Source: Mucilaginibacter jinjuensis (lineage in GTDB: Bacteria; Bacteroidota; Bacteroidia; Sphingobacteriales; Sphingobacteriaceae). Taken from it: 64,000 nt of DNA. Within the stretch, counting starts at the first letter, position 1. Each line of letters opens with the position of its first letter. Below are positions 52,047 to 61,514 of this stretch, piece by piece. The notes below the pieces were generated by a model, which saw only the letters and a program-made list of their open reading frames with translations, was not told where the DNA came from and made no database searches. The stretch is from positions 2,046,001 to 2,110,000 of the forward strand of contig NZ_CP117167.1 of the NCBI RefSeq assembly GCF_028596025.1, in the 5' to 3' direction. The position numbers were made by a program, and so were the translations under genes.

Positions 52047-52277
52047 ATGAAATTATTTTTACTAAGTGCGGTAAAATGCATTTGTAGTAATACAGGTTTG
52101 CTTTTTCGGCAGTCCACTTTAGTGGGCTGTACGCTGCTTTTGTGCACCCCGCCAATAGCACAAAAAGAGCACGCTATTCATTTCAAACCAGGTTCAACCC
52201 AAAACCTTTGTCTCAATAATCCCATTACCAGGGCATTCCACACGCATCTATTAATCCCGAATAAAAACTTATGGTAA
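52047..52277 (+). CDS. Small ORF between the B12 riboswitch and the lipoproteins
   Basis: This is a 76-residue frame with no recognised family. It has a possible signal-like hydrophobic stretch (TLVGCTLLLCTPPIAQ), then a His/Asn-rich tail. Its stop overlaps the next gene's start by 7 bases, which favours translational coupling. It may be a real secreted peptide, a leader, or a remnant of a lost gene such as btuB. Cys-rich at the N-terminus (KCICSN). I rate existence as uncertain. Confidence 0.45.
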   Translation: MKLFLLSAVKCICSNTGLLFRQSTLVGCTLLLCTPPIAQKEHAIHFKPGSTQNLCLNNPITRAFHTHLLIPNKNLW

Positions 52278-53164
52278 AGCAAAAAAATGTAAAGGCGCTC
52301 ATCGCATTATGCGCACTTGTAAGCCTCTTATGGGCATCCTGTAAAAAGGATAAAGACGATACAGCAACACCGGTAACCGACCATACCAGGCCGGTAACCG
52401 CTACCAGCAATGCTTATGTAAGCAATCTGTTTGAGTTTAACCCGGCTCCCGGTCAGTTTACCAATACCAGTTTGGGCGATACCGTTGCAGCCAAAGGTAC
52501 GCTGAAAACTAACCAGGGTTTGGTGAGTTTGGGGGCCTGGGGTGGTTACATAATTGTAGGCTTTGATCATACGGTGCTGGATGTTAGCGGCAAAACCGAT
52601 TTTATCGTTTACGGCAACGCCTTCGCCAGTTTTGCCGAACCCGGTGTGATATGGGTAATGCAGGATACCAACGGCAATGGCAAACCCGACGATACCTGGT
52701 ACGAAATTAAAGGCAGCGCTTATGGTAAACCAGGTTATAACGCCAATTACTCGGTAACCTATACCCGCCCCAAATGCGATACCTGTAGTGTGCCCTGGAA
52801 AGATAACCTGGGTAAAACAGGGATGGTGCAAACCAATGTATTCCATACACAAGCCTACTTCCCTAAGGGCATTAAGGGCGATACCTATACTTTAACCGGC
52901 TCTTTGCTGCCGTCAACTAATATTAACGACAGCAACCCGTCTTTCATCACCAGTGCTTCTTTTGATTATGGCTACGCCGATAACTCTGCCGGCGGCGATA
53001 AAATCGACATTGCTACGGCTGTAGATACCAAAGGGAACCCGGTAAACCTCAAGGGTATCGACTTTATAAAAGTGCAAACAGGCATACTTTACAACATGGG
53101 CTGGCTGGGCGAGCAATCGACCGAGTTTACTGGCGCAGCCGATCTGAGCCTGCTTAAAAACTAA
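52271..53164 (+). CDS. Riboswitch-controlled surface lipoprotein of the B12 locus
   Basis: This 297-residue protein has a lipobox (SLLWASCKKD, Cys24) followed by a short Asp/Thr linker. The rest is beta-rich, with SLGAWGGYIIVGFDHTVLD, DFIVYGNAFASFAEPGVIWV and a Ca-loop-like DTNGNGKPDDTWYEI. It lacks motifs I can name, but such lipoproteins recur in Bacteroidota cobalamin-uptake loci. Together with the next gene it would bind B12 at the cell surface. Control is by the riboswitch at 51755-51945. Confidence 0.7.
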   Translation: MVKQKNVKALIALCALVSLLWASCKKDKDDTATPVTDHTRPVTATSNAYVSNLFEFNPAPGQFTNTSLGDTVAAKGTLKTNQGLVSLGAWGGYIIVGFDHTVLDVSGKTDFIVYGNAFASFAEPGVIWVMQDTNGNGKPDDTWYEIKGSAYGKPGYNANYSVTYTRPKCDTCSVPWKDNLGKTGMVQTNVFHTQAYFPKGIKGDTYTLTGSLLPSTNINDSNPSFITSASFDYGYADNSAGGDKIDIATAVDTKGNPVNLKGIDFIKVQTGILYNMGWLGEQSTEFTGAADLSLLKN

Positions 53165-53197
53165 ACAAATTAAATACACGCATATAATACATTAAGA

Positions 53198-54541
53198 ATG
53201 AAAAGAACAATTACTTTAAAATTAGGGATTGGCGCATTGGGCATTTTGCTGATGGCCGCGGCATCTTGTAAAAAGGATAACGTTGGTGACGGCAACTTTG
53301 CGGCAAGGCCGGAGATCTCATCTATCGGCGGTAAGCTTGCTGATACGGTTACCGTTGGCAAATCGCTAACCATACACCCTAAACTGAACACGAAAAACGT
53401 AGTATATACCTGGACGGTAAATGGCACCAACAAAGGCACCGATTCTACATTTACGTTTACACCAGATACCCGCGGCGATTATACCATTAATTTTAAAGCC
53501 AGCACAGCAGGCGGTTACTCATCTGCCGATTACAAGATCCACGTTTTAGGCAAGTATGAGAACGGTTTCTTTATTATTAACGAGGGATGGTTTGGCCATG
53601 GTACGGGTAGCGTGAGTTTCTATAGGTATGATACCAAGACTAAGGAGGACAGTATCTTCACCAAAGAAAACCCGGGCAAAACGCTTGATCCGGCAACTTC
53701 AACTTTAGAGAACGCTACCATCTTTAACAACAACCTGTTCCTGGTAGCCAAAGTAGGCGGCCCGATGGTGGTTACCGATGCTTATTCGTTAAAAGAAATT
53801 GCCCGTATCCCGGCAGTGGGCGGCAGCAACTGGCAGGGTTTTGTTGGGGTTGATAACACCAAAGGTTTATTAACTTCAGGCAGTGGGATATATCCGTTCG
53901 ATTTAACAACTTACACGGCAGGCGCTAAACTAACAAGCGTTACCGGTTCTGTAGGCGATGTTATTAAAGCCGGCAATTACATCTTTGTACTATCGCAAAC
54001 ACAAGGTGTGGTGATCTTAAATGCGAGCGATTATTCGGTAGCTAAAAAAATCCCGTCTATGCTGGTAGCATTTGCCAAAACACCTGATGGCTCGGTTTGG
54101 GCAGCGGGAGGCACCTCATTGGTTAAAATTAACCCAACCACTTTGGATGTTACCACCACTACTGTACCGTTTACGGTTTTCGGTTCATGGGGCGCATGGC
54201 ACCCGGGATCAATTACTGCATCAACAAAAGAAAATACTATATATTTGGCAAAGAATGCATCGTTTAGCGGTGGCACAACCATTTATAAATATGTAGATGG
54301 TAATGCAGCATCATTACAAACGCCGTTTATTACCCTGCCAACAGGCAAAGTATTATATGGTGCAGGTATTGGTTATAATGTGCAGACAGATCAGTTGGTG
54401 GTTAGCACCGTACAATCGGGTTTCGGCACTGCCTACAGTGTTAATGATCTTGATTTTTATGACACTACCACCGGTGCTTTAAAAACTGATTTTGCATACA
54501 GCGGATATTATTTCCCTGCTACATTTGTATTTCATCAGTAA
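53198..54541 (+). CDS. BtuG-like beta-propeller surface lipoprotein (YncE/DUF5074-type)
   Basis: This 447-residue protein has a lipobox (LMAAASCKKDN, Cys24) and an Ig/PKD-like domain (about 40-125, NVVYTWTVNGTNKGTDSTFT). A propeller follows (about 130-447), built of repeats such as NGFFIINEGWFGHGTGSVSF and GVVILNASDYSVAKKIP. Bacteroides BtuG proteins, which hold B12 on the outer face of the BtuB receptor, are YncE-type propellers, so this is a likely counterpart. Its partner receptor is not in the window. It is 33 bases after the previous lipoprotein. Confidence 0.7.
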   Translation: MKRTITLKLGIGALGILLMAAASCKKDNVGDGNFAARPEISSIGGKLADTVTVGKSLTIHPKLNTKNVVYTWTVNGTNKGTDSTFTFTPDTRGDYTINFKASTAGGYSSADYKIHVLGKYENGFFIINEGWFGHGTGSVSFYRYDTKTKEDSIFTKENPGKTLDPATSTLENATIFNNNLFLVAKVGGPMVVTDAYSLKEIARIPAVGGSNWQGFVGVDNTKGLLTSGSGIYPFDLTTYTAGAKLTSVTGSVGDVIKAGNYIFVLSQTQGVVILNASDYSVAKKIPSMLVAFAKTPDGSVWAAGGTSLVKINPTTLDVTTTTVPFTVFGSWGAWHPGSITASTKENTIYLAKNASFSGGTTIYKYVDGNAASLQTPFITLPTGKVLYGAGIGYNVQTDQLVVSTVQSGFGTAYSVNDLDFYDTTTGALKTDFAYSGYYFPATFVFHQ

Positions 54542-54624
54542 ATCAATTTCGGGTCTGCAATTGCGCAGATCTGCTTTAAAAATAAACATGAACTGCGGTG
54601 AGAGGCAGAACATGCTGTGTGTTC

Positions 54625-54647
54625 AAAGGCTGCTTTATGCAGCCTTT
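54625..54647 (+). terminator. Hairpin after the B12 lipoproteins
   Basis: AAAGGCTGC pairs with GCAGCCTTT around TTTAT, 83 bases past the stop. No clear T-run follows, so its strength as a terminator is uncertain. Confidence 0.45.
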
Positions 54648-54724
54648 GCCATTTGCTATTGCTTTATAAGATAATTTGCTTTAAGTTTAAAAAACCTAAT
54701 TACAAATCTTAAATTCTTATCTCT

Positions 54725-55288
54725 ATGGCACAATTTAGTCAGGCGTTCCAAATTACCATGGGTAATGAGGGAGGCTATGCAAACAATCCAAATGATAGTG
54801 GTGGCGAAACCTACAAGGGTATAGCCAAAAATTACTGGCCTAACTGGTCGGGCTGGCCAACAGTTGATAGTGCAGTTGCCTCTAATCCACCCAGCATTAA
54901 CCAGGTTTTAAACAATAATGCACAGCTGCAAACACTGGTGCAATCATTCTACAAGGCTAATTTCTGGGATACTGAGTCGTTAGACAGTATTAATGATCAG
55001 CAAATTGGCAACCAGCTTTTTGATACCGCAGTTAATATGGGCACAGGGATAGCTGCTATGTTTTTGCAACAAGGCGTAAATACCTTATCGCCGGGTAAAT
55101 TAACTGTAGACAGGCAAGTTGGCCCGCTTACGATAGCAGCAGCCAATGCCGAAAACGCAGAAGATTTATACAACGCTATATGCCAGTTACGCAGGGCAAG
55201 GTACCAGAATATTATTGATGCTAACCCATCACAAGCGCAATTTGCTACCTCGTGGTTTAGCCGTATTACGCCTTATCAGCAAGCGTAG
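54725..55288 (+). CDS. GH108-type peptidoglycan muramidase, leaderless
   Basis: This 187-residue protein has the GH108 catalytic signature FQITMGNEGGYANNPNDSGG with Glu15 as the acid, and GETYKGIAKNYWPNW. The C-terminal peptidoglycan-binding part (PGKLTVDRQVGPLTIAAANA) is typical of phage-like endolysins such as the T4/zliS-type family. It lacks a signal peptide, so it must be released by another system (phage holin, type VI or IX secretion) or act after lysis. No phage gene adjoins. It overlaps the stop region of the convergent antiporter by 23 bases. Confidence 0.8.
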   Translation: MAQFSQAFQITMGNEGGYANNPNDSGGETYKGIAKNYWPNWSGWPTVDSAVASNPPSINQVLNNNAQLQTLVQSFYKANFWDTESLDSINDQQIGNQLFDTAVNMGTGIAAMFLQQGVNTLSPGKLTVDRQVGPLTIAAANAENAEDLYNAICQLRRARYQNIIDANPSQAQFATSWFSRITPYQQA

Positions 55289-56534
55289 GTTGTTTTTTGT
55301 TCAAGAGGCGTACTAGCCATGGCAGGCTTAAGCCCTGACCAATTAAGGTAAATAGCACAACCACAACCGATATAAAGATGATGGCGCTCCGTTGAGGAAA
55401 CGGATCGCCATTATTTAGTTTATGTGGTAAGCCAATGGCAATAGCCAGCGAAACAATCCCCCGCATACCCGACCAGCTTATGATCAGGCTGTTCTTAAAA
55501 TCGAGCAGGGCGCGTTCGGTTATTTTACCTTTACCTTGTTTAAAATGCTGTTGTAAATTAGCCTGCTGCATAAACACGCGGCCCATTCTTAGTAACAGCG
55601 CTACAATAGTGATTATTAACCCATAACCCACATAAGGTAATATTTGCGCGGGTGTAACGGTTTTTACCACGTGCGGCAATTGCAGGCCGATAAGGATAAA
55701 GATCAATCCGTTGAGCAGGAATATAATAATATCCCATATCGCTTTCGATTGCTGTTTGAAATTTTCAGGGAAAACCACTTTGCCAAAACGTGCAATCCCA
55801 AGGCCCAGTATCACCACGGCAATAACGCCTGATACGTGCAGATCTTCGGCCACCAAATAAGCTACGAAGGGTGCGAGCAGCATAAAACTAATGGTAACCA
55901 GGCGATTTTTGTGAGTCCGTTTAATGATTTGGGCCAGCAGTCTCCCTATCAGGAAACCAACTACATAACCACCACCCATTAAAACAGCAAACTGCAATGC
56001 CGCTTTCCAGAATATAAAGGCGCTGCCTGCAACAGCAGCCACAGCAAAGCGGTAACTCACCAGGGCCGATGCATCGTTAATTAAACTTTCGCCCTCCAGT
56101 ATAGTGTTTGTTTTGTGCGACAGGCCCAGGCCTTTGGTAATGCTCATGGCAGCCACAGCATCCGTTGCTGAAAGTATAGCGCCCAGTACAAAAGAAATTG
56201 GCCAGCCCATATCCGGGATTAAATAATGCGCAACAACAGCTATACCAAGGGTGGTTATAAAAACCAGTGTAATAGCCAGTGTGCTGATGGTATTGATGTT
56301 CACCCTAAATTCTTCGTACGAGATATTGAAGGCTGCATCATAGAGCAGTGGGGGTAGAAATATCAGGAAAACAATCTCGGGATTCAGGTCTATTTTAGGC
56401 AAATCGGGGATAAAGCCTACCGCTATCCCGGCCACAATCAGCAAAATAGGGTAGGGCAGTTTGATATAATCGGCAATTGCCGAAAGGCCGATCATAATGG
56501 CCATGATAAATATAACAATGCTGTAGTTTTCCAT
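55266..56534 (-). CDS. CPA1-type cation/proton antiporter
   Basis: This 422-residue inner-membrane protein has about 12 helices. It has the NhaP-like GAILSATDAVAAMSITKGLGL and LEGESLINDASALVSY motifs, plus the helix end WSGMRGIVSLAIAIGLP. It would exchange Na+ or K+ for H+. No C-terminal regulatory domain is present. It runs leftward alone and converges on the muramidase gene with a 23-base overlap. Confidence 0.9.
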   Translation of the reverse strand: MENYSIVIFIMAIMIGLSAIADYIKLPYPILLIVAGIAVGFIPDLPKIDLNPEIVFLIFLPPLLYDAAFNISYEEFRVNINTISTLAITLVFITTLGIAVVAHYLIPDMGWPISFVLGAILSATDAVAAMSITKGLGLSHKTNTILEGESLINDASALVSYRFAVAAVAGSAFIFWKAALQFAVLMGGGYVVGFLIGRLLAQIIKRTHKNRLVTISFMLLAPFVAYLVAEDLHVSGVIAVVILGLGIARFGKVVFPENFKQQSKAIWDIIIFLLNGLIFILIGLQLPHVVKTVTPAQILPYVGYGLIITIVALLLRMGRVFMQQANLQQHFKQGKGKITERALLDFKNSLIISWSGMRGIVSLAIAIGLPHKLNNGDPFPQRSAIIFISVVVVLFTLIGQGLSLPWLVRLLNKKQPTLADKA

Positions 56535-56689
56535 TAACCGGTAATTGTTTGTATTGGCTAAATTTAAGTTTACAATGTTTACTTACGAAATTGTTTTTCG
56601 TGCTCATATTTAAATAAGCGCTTTTTGTTAAATGATTGTTATTTTAGTGCCTTTGTAAACCATTCTATAAACTATTTTCCTGATTAATA

Positions 56690-58303
56690 ATGAAACTTTC
56701 GGTTTTGATTGTTTTCTGTTTATGCCTTACACTCGAAACCCGTGCTGCTACAGATAGCTTATTAAACGAACTTAATAACGCGCTTGCCAATAAAGAACAA
56801 TACGTTGTTAAAAAGCAACAAGGTATTGATAAGCTCAAAAATCAATTAGGCCGAACCGCTAAGCCTGAAGATAAATATAATTTATACCAGGCTTTGTACG
56901 ATGAGTATAAAACCTTCCAATACGATTCGGCCTACAACTACGCCAAGCAGGCTGATATAGCAGCGGTGCAGTTAAAAAATCCGGCATTAATTGCTTCGGC
57001 TAAAATGAAGCTGGGTTTTTCATTGATCTCAGCGGGTATGTTTAAAGAGACGCTGGAAACGCTGAACGGCATTTCGCTCAACAATTTATCAGACAGTACC
57101 AAGGCCGAATATTATTTTCTGAAAGCCCGTAGTTATTTTGATCTTTCCGATTTCGACCATAATAATGATTATACCTGGCGATATGTACAGGCAGGCACGC
57201 AATGCATTGATTCGGGGCTGGCAGTGGCTAATCCAGGCACTTACCGCTTTTTAGCATTGCATGGCCTAAAAGATTTGCGTACCGGGAACTTCCCCGCTGC
57301 GGTGAAAGACTATACCGCGATTCTGAGCTTACCCAACTTAACAGCCAATCAGTTTGCCATTAGTGCGTGCAGTTTAAGCTATGTTTACGAAACCCAGGGC
57401 AAAAAAGATGAATCTGTGGCCTTATTGATCAAAGCTGCCATTGCCGATCTGCAATCGGCCACTAAAGAAACCGTGGCTATTTACAAACTGGCCGATTTCC
57501 TGTATAAACAAGGCGATCTTAACAATGCCTTCGTTTACATCAAACAGGCGATGGATGATGCTACTTACTACGGTGCCCGCCACAGGCAGGTAACCATCAG
57601 CAGCATTATGCCCATTATTGAGGCTAAACGGATAAAAACGATAGAAGAGCAAAGGCGTTCGCTGTTCATCTACTCGTCTATTATTACAGTATTGGTGTTT
57701 TTTGTGATTGCGTTTGCCATCATCATCTTCCGCCAGTTGAAGAAGTTGCGGATTGCGGACAACATCATCAAAGCCACCAACATTACATTACAGGAAAATA
57801 ACAAATCGCTTGAAGAGCTGAACAAGAACCTGAGTGTAGCCAACAAGATCAAGAACGAGTACATCGGTTACTACTTCAACGTAAACTCTATTTATATCGA
57901 GAAGCTGGAGAACTTCCAGAAATCGCTGGATAAGAAGCTCACCAGCAAGCGTTATGAGGATGCTTTGGTTACCGTAAAAAGCCTCAACCTCGAGAGTGAA
58001 CGCCAGCATTTGTTCGATACCTTCGATAAAGTTTTCCTGCGGCTGTTCCCCAACTTCATTACCAAGTTTAACGAGCTGTTTAAACCCGAAGAAGAAATCG
58101 CTGTACCAACCGGGCAATTATTGAGTACCGAGCACCGCATCTTTGCACTCATCCGTATGGGTATCCATGATAACGACCGGATTGCCAAATTACTGGGCTA
58201 TTCTGTTAACACCATTTACGCCTATAAAAACCGGATCAAGAACAAATCATTTGTCTCCAACGATGAATTCGAGTCCCGCATAATGGAAATCGAAGCTGTT
58301 TGA
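56690..58303 (+). CDS. DUF6377-type membrane-anchored regulator
   Basis: This 537-residue protein has a signal peptide (LSVLIVFCLCLTLETRA) and TPR-like helices (about 60-310, AVKDYTAILSLPNLTANQFA). A membrane helix lies at about 326-348 (LFIYSSIITVLVFFVIAFAI), then a coiled coil. A cytosolic C-terminal part ends in a LuxR-like helix-turn-helix (RIAKLLGYSVNTIYAYKNRI, about 504-523). DUF6377 proteins are found next to susC/susD genes in Bacteroidota and are thought to control them. Here the susC start is 210 bases downstream. Confidence 0.88.
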   Translation: MKLSVLIVFCLCLTLETRAATDSLLNELNNALANKEQYVVKKQQGIDKLKNQLGRTAKPEDKYNLYQALYDEYKTFQYDSAYNYAKQADIAAVQLKNPALIASAKMKLGFSLISAGMFKETLETLNGISLNNLSDSTKAEYYFLKARSYFDLSDFDHNNDYTWRYVQAGTQCIDSGLAVANPGTYRFLALHGLKDLRTGNFPAAVKDYTAILSLPNLTANQFAISACSLSYVYETQGKKDESVALLIKAAIADLQSATKETVAIYKLADFLYKQGDLNNAFVYIKQAMDDATYYGARHRQVTISSIMPIIEAKRIKTIEEQRRSLFIYSSIITVLVFFVIAFAIIIFRQLKKLRIADNIIKATNITLQENNKSLEELNKNLSVANKIKNEYIGYYFNVNSIYIEKLENFQKSLDKKLTSKRYEDALVTVKSLNLESERQHLFDTFDKVFLRLFPNFITKFNELFKPEEEIAVPTGQLLSTEHRIFALIRMGIHDNDRIAKLLGYSVNTIYAYKNRIKNKSFVSNDEFESRIMEIEAV

Positions 58304-58513
58304 GCGTTAAAATCGTCTATTTTTAATCTATATTTCGCCTCTCTTTTATTGTTATTAAGTATTTGATATTCAATAAATTAAGTCGATAAATAGTCTTATA
58401 TTTTCTATATTCCGCCTTTACAGTATTGTAATTCGCATGTTACAAGCTTTTCTTTGATTCGGATTTGGCGCCAATTCCAGATCCGAAAAACCAATTTTAA
58501 ACAACACCAATTA

Positions 58514-61504
58514 ATGAAACAGATTTACTTATTAAGGTACGGATTTCTGGTGCTTTTTATTTGCTTATCCAACTGGGTTATGGCCCAAACAGGAGCAATA
58601 TCAGGCCGGGTAATCGACGAATCAAATTTGCCCCTTCCGGGCGCTACGGTAACTTTAAAAGGCACCACTAATAGTGCTGCTGCCGATGCAAATGGTTATT
58701 TTAAATTAGTTAAGGTGCCAATGGGCGCACAGGTACTTGTTGTACATTTCATAGGTTACCAGCAGATGGAGCAGCCGGTTACCGTAACAGCAACAACAAA
58801 TGTTAACCTGCAACTTAAATCGGCATCAGTATTACTGGAGCAGGTGGCCGTTATCGGTTACGGCACGGTGCGTAAGAGCGACGCAACAGGTTCGCTCGAT
58901 GTAGTTACTGCCAAAGACCTTAACAAAGGTGCCGTAAACTCTATCCAGGATGCGCTTGTAGGTAAATTGCCGGGTGTAACCATTACCTCAAACAGCGGTG
59001 CGCCGGGTAATACATCTACCATCAAAATACGTGGTACTACGTCTATCGGTGCCAGCAATAACCCGCTTATTGTGATTGATGGTGTGCCAATGAGCAACGT
59101 AAACATTGGTGGTACATCTAATATGCTTGCAACCGTTAACCCCGATGATGTAGAGAACGTAACTGTGTTAAAAGACGCTTCGGCAACGGCCATTTATGGT
59201 TCAAGAGGTTCAAGCGGTGTTATTTTAATCACCACTAAACGTGGCGGCAAAAAATTCACAATAGGTTATAATGTAACCACTTCATTATCTGTTTTGCCTA
59301 AAGAAGTTTCTATTTACAACGGCGATGAGTTTCGCGCTTTGGTAAATAACGTTTATGCAGGGCAAACTGCCGTTACTTCGTTGCTGGGTAAAGCCAATAC
59401 CAACTGGCAGGATCAGATCTATAAAAAAGCTTTCGGGCAAGATCAAAACCTGAGCTTCTCTGGTTCGGCTAAAAATATGCCTTACCGCGTATCTATCGGG
59501 TACAACAATTCAGATGGTATCTTAAAAACCTACAATTTTCAGCGTACTACAGCGGCTATTGGTTTAGACCCAAGCTTGTTTAAAAATACACTGAACATCC
59601 ACATCAACATTAAAGGCCTTTACAATACCAACAACTTTGCCGATCAGGCTGCTGTGGGCAGCGCGGTTAATTACGACCCCACCCAAACTGTTTATAATGG
59701 CAATACCCGCTGGAGGGGTTATACCACCTGGACTACCAACGGCAACACCAACATTAACGGCGACCCGGTTACACTGGCTACTGCCAACCCGGTAGCCCGT
59801 TTGGATTTAACCGATAACAAATCAACTTCGCGCAGAAGTATTGGTAACGCACAATTTGATTATAAAATTCCGGGTGTATCTGGCCTGCATGCCAATGTAA
59901 ACTTAGGTTATGATTATGCCGAAACTTTTGGCCATAATAATGTTAGGGATAGTACGCAATGGGTTTATATCCCGGTTGCTTCAGGCGGTCAGCGATCTAC
60001 CTACAACACTACTAACCGCAACCAGCTGTTTGATGCTTATCTGAATTATAAAAGAGATTTTAAATCGATCGAAAGCTCTTTGGATGCTACGGGAGGTTAC
60101 TCATGGTCGCATTTCTATACAGAGGGTAATTCACAGTCGTCAGACTACAATGGCACTGTTTTTAATCCGGCTGCGCCGTACAAAACCGAGTATTACCTGG
60201 CTTCATTCTTCGGCAGGGTAAACTATACTTATAAAAACCGTTACATCTTAACCGCAACGTTAAGGGATGATGGTACCTCTAAATTTTCGCCCGATAACCG
60301 TTGGGGATTATTCCCGGCTGGTGCATTTGCATGGCGTGTAATTGATGAGGATTTTATGAAAGGCAGTAACACTTTCTCTGATTTGAAATTCCGTGTTGGT
60401 TATGGTAAAACCGGTCAGCAGGATCTGGGCGATAACAACAACTATCCTTACCAGGCACGTTTCACCAAAAGTGATAACGGTTCGAGATACCAGTTCGGCC
60501 AAACGTTTTATAATACATTACGACCAGAAGGTTATGATGCGGGCATTAAATGGGAATCGACCACTACAGCTAACATCGGTATCGATTTTGGTTTCTTCCA
60601 CAACCGTTTAACCGGTAGTATCGATGCTTATAACAAAAATACCTCTAACCTGCTTATTGTTACCAACGTTGCGGCATTAAGTAACTTTTCTGCCACGCTG
60701 TTACAGAACCTTGCTGATATGAACAATAAAGGTGTGGAGTTAAACCTGAATGCAACAGTTGTTAATACCAAAGACTGGAACTGGCAATTAGGCTACAACG
60801 TTAGCTACAATAAAAACAAGGTAACCAAACTGGTTGGCTCAGGTGATAGTGATTTTATATACACTAATCAATTTTCAAACATAGCAGGTACTACATCGGG
60901 GCTTATACAGGCAGATAAGGTAGGCTTACCAATCAATTCGTTTTATGTATTCCAGCAGATCTACAATGCAAACGGAACACCGCTTGAAGACGGTTATGTA
61001 GATCGTAACAAAGACGGCCAAATTAATAGCGCCGACCAATACCTTTATAAAAAGCCCGATCCTACGGTGCTAATGGGTATCAACTCGCGTGTATCCTACA
61101 AAAGGTTTGATTTCTCTTTCTCTGGCAGATTAAGCCTGGGTAACTACAACTATAACAACGTTGCAGCGGGTAGTACCTATCGCGGTCTGTACTCTTCGTT
61201 AGGTTACTTGTCTAACCAGACAAAAGCTGCAGACGATACCAAATTTACCAACGCGCTGCAAACCGTTTACTCAGACTATTACATCCAGAACGCGTCATTC
61301 TTCCGGATGGATAACATGAACCTGGGTTACACTTTCCCTAACTACGTAAAGAATAAACTGAAACTGCGTGTTACGGCCGGTGTACAAAACGTATTTGTAA
61401 TCACAGGCTACAAGGGCTTAGATCCGGAAATAGCAGGTGGTATAGATAACAATTTCTTCCCACGTGCCCGTATTTTCCAGTTGGGTTTAAATGCTAACTT
61501 TTAA
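58514..61504 (+). CDS. susC: SusC/RagA-family TonB-linked outer-membrane transporter
   Basis: This 996-residue glycan importer starts at the ATG at 58514 with a signal peptide (LLRYGFLVLFICLSNWVMA). A carboxypeptidase-like domain follows (GAISGRVIDESNLPLPGATV), then the plug with the SusC signature GYGTVRKSDATGSLDVV and DASATAIYGSRGSSGVILIT, then a barrel to the final FQLGLNANF. It works with the SusD lipoprotein encoded 10 bases later. The glycan is unknown. The upstream frame to 58454 adds 20 non-signal residues. Confidence 0.95.
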   Translation: MKQIYLLRYGFLVLFICLSNWVMAQTGAISGRVIDESNLPLPGATVTLKGTTNSAAADANGYFKLVKVPMGAQVLVVHFIGYQQMEQPVTVTATTNVNLQLKSASVLLEQVAVIGYGTVRKSDATGSLDVVTAKDLNKGAVNSIQDALVGKLPGVTITSNSGAPGNTSTIKIRGTTSIGASNNPLIVIDGVPMSNVNIGGTSNMLATVNPDDVENVTVLKDASATAIYGSRGSSGVILITTKRGGKKFTIGYNVTTSLSVLPKEVSIYNGDEFRALVNNVYAGQTAVTSLLGKANTNWQDQIYKKAFGQDQNLSFSGSAKNMPYRVSIGYNNSDGILKTYNFQRTTAAIGLDPSLFKNTLNIHINIKGLYNTNNFADQAAVGSAVNYDPTQTVYNGNTRWRGYTTWTTNGNTNINGDPVTLATANPVARLDLTDNKSTSRRSIGNAQFDYKIPGVSGLHANVNLGYDYAETFGHNNVRDSTQWVYIPVASGGQRSTYNTTNRNQLFDAYLNYKRDFKSIESSLDATGGYSWSHFYTEGNSQSSDYNGTVFNPAAPYKTEYYLASFFGRVNYTYKNRYILTATLRDDGTSKFSPDNRWGLFPAGAFAWRVIDEDFMKGSNTFSDLKFRVGYGKTGQQDLGDNNNYPYQARFTKSDNGSRYQFGQTFYNTLRPEGYDAGIKWESTTTANIGIDFGFFHNRLTGSIDAYNKNTSNLLIVTNVAALSNFSATLLQNLADMNNKGVELNLNATVVNTKDWNWQLGYNVSYNKNKVTKLVGSGDSDFIYTNQFSNIAGTTSGLIQADKVGLPINSFYVFQQIYNANGTPLEDGYVDRNKDGQINSADQYLYKKPDPTVLMGINSRVSYKRFDFSFSGRLSLGNYNYNNVAAGSTYRGLYSSLGYLSNQTKAADDTKFTNALQTVYSDYYIQNASFFRMDNMNLGYTFPNYVKNKLKLRVTAGVQNVFVITGYKGLDPEIAGGIDNNFFPRARIFQLGLNANF

Positions 61505-61514
61505 TTAAAGAGAA

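Noticed and set aside
54492..54674. 60-residue frame after the BtuG-like gene
   Set aside because: It starts inside the lipoprotein gene in another frame and runs through a hairpin, with no family signal.
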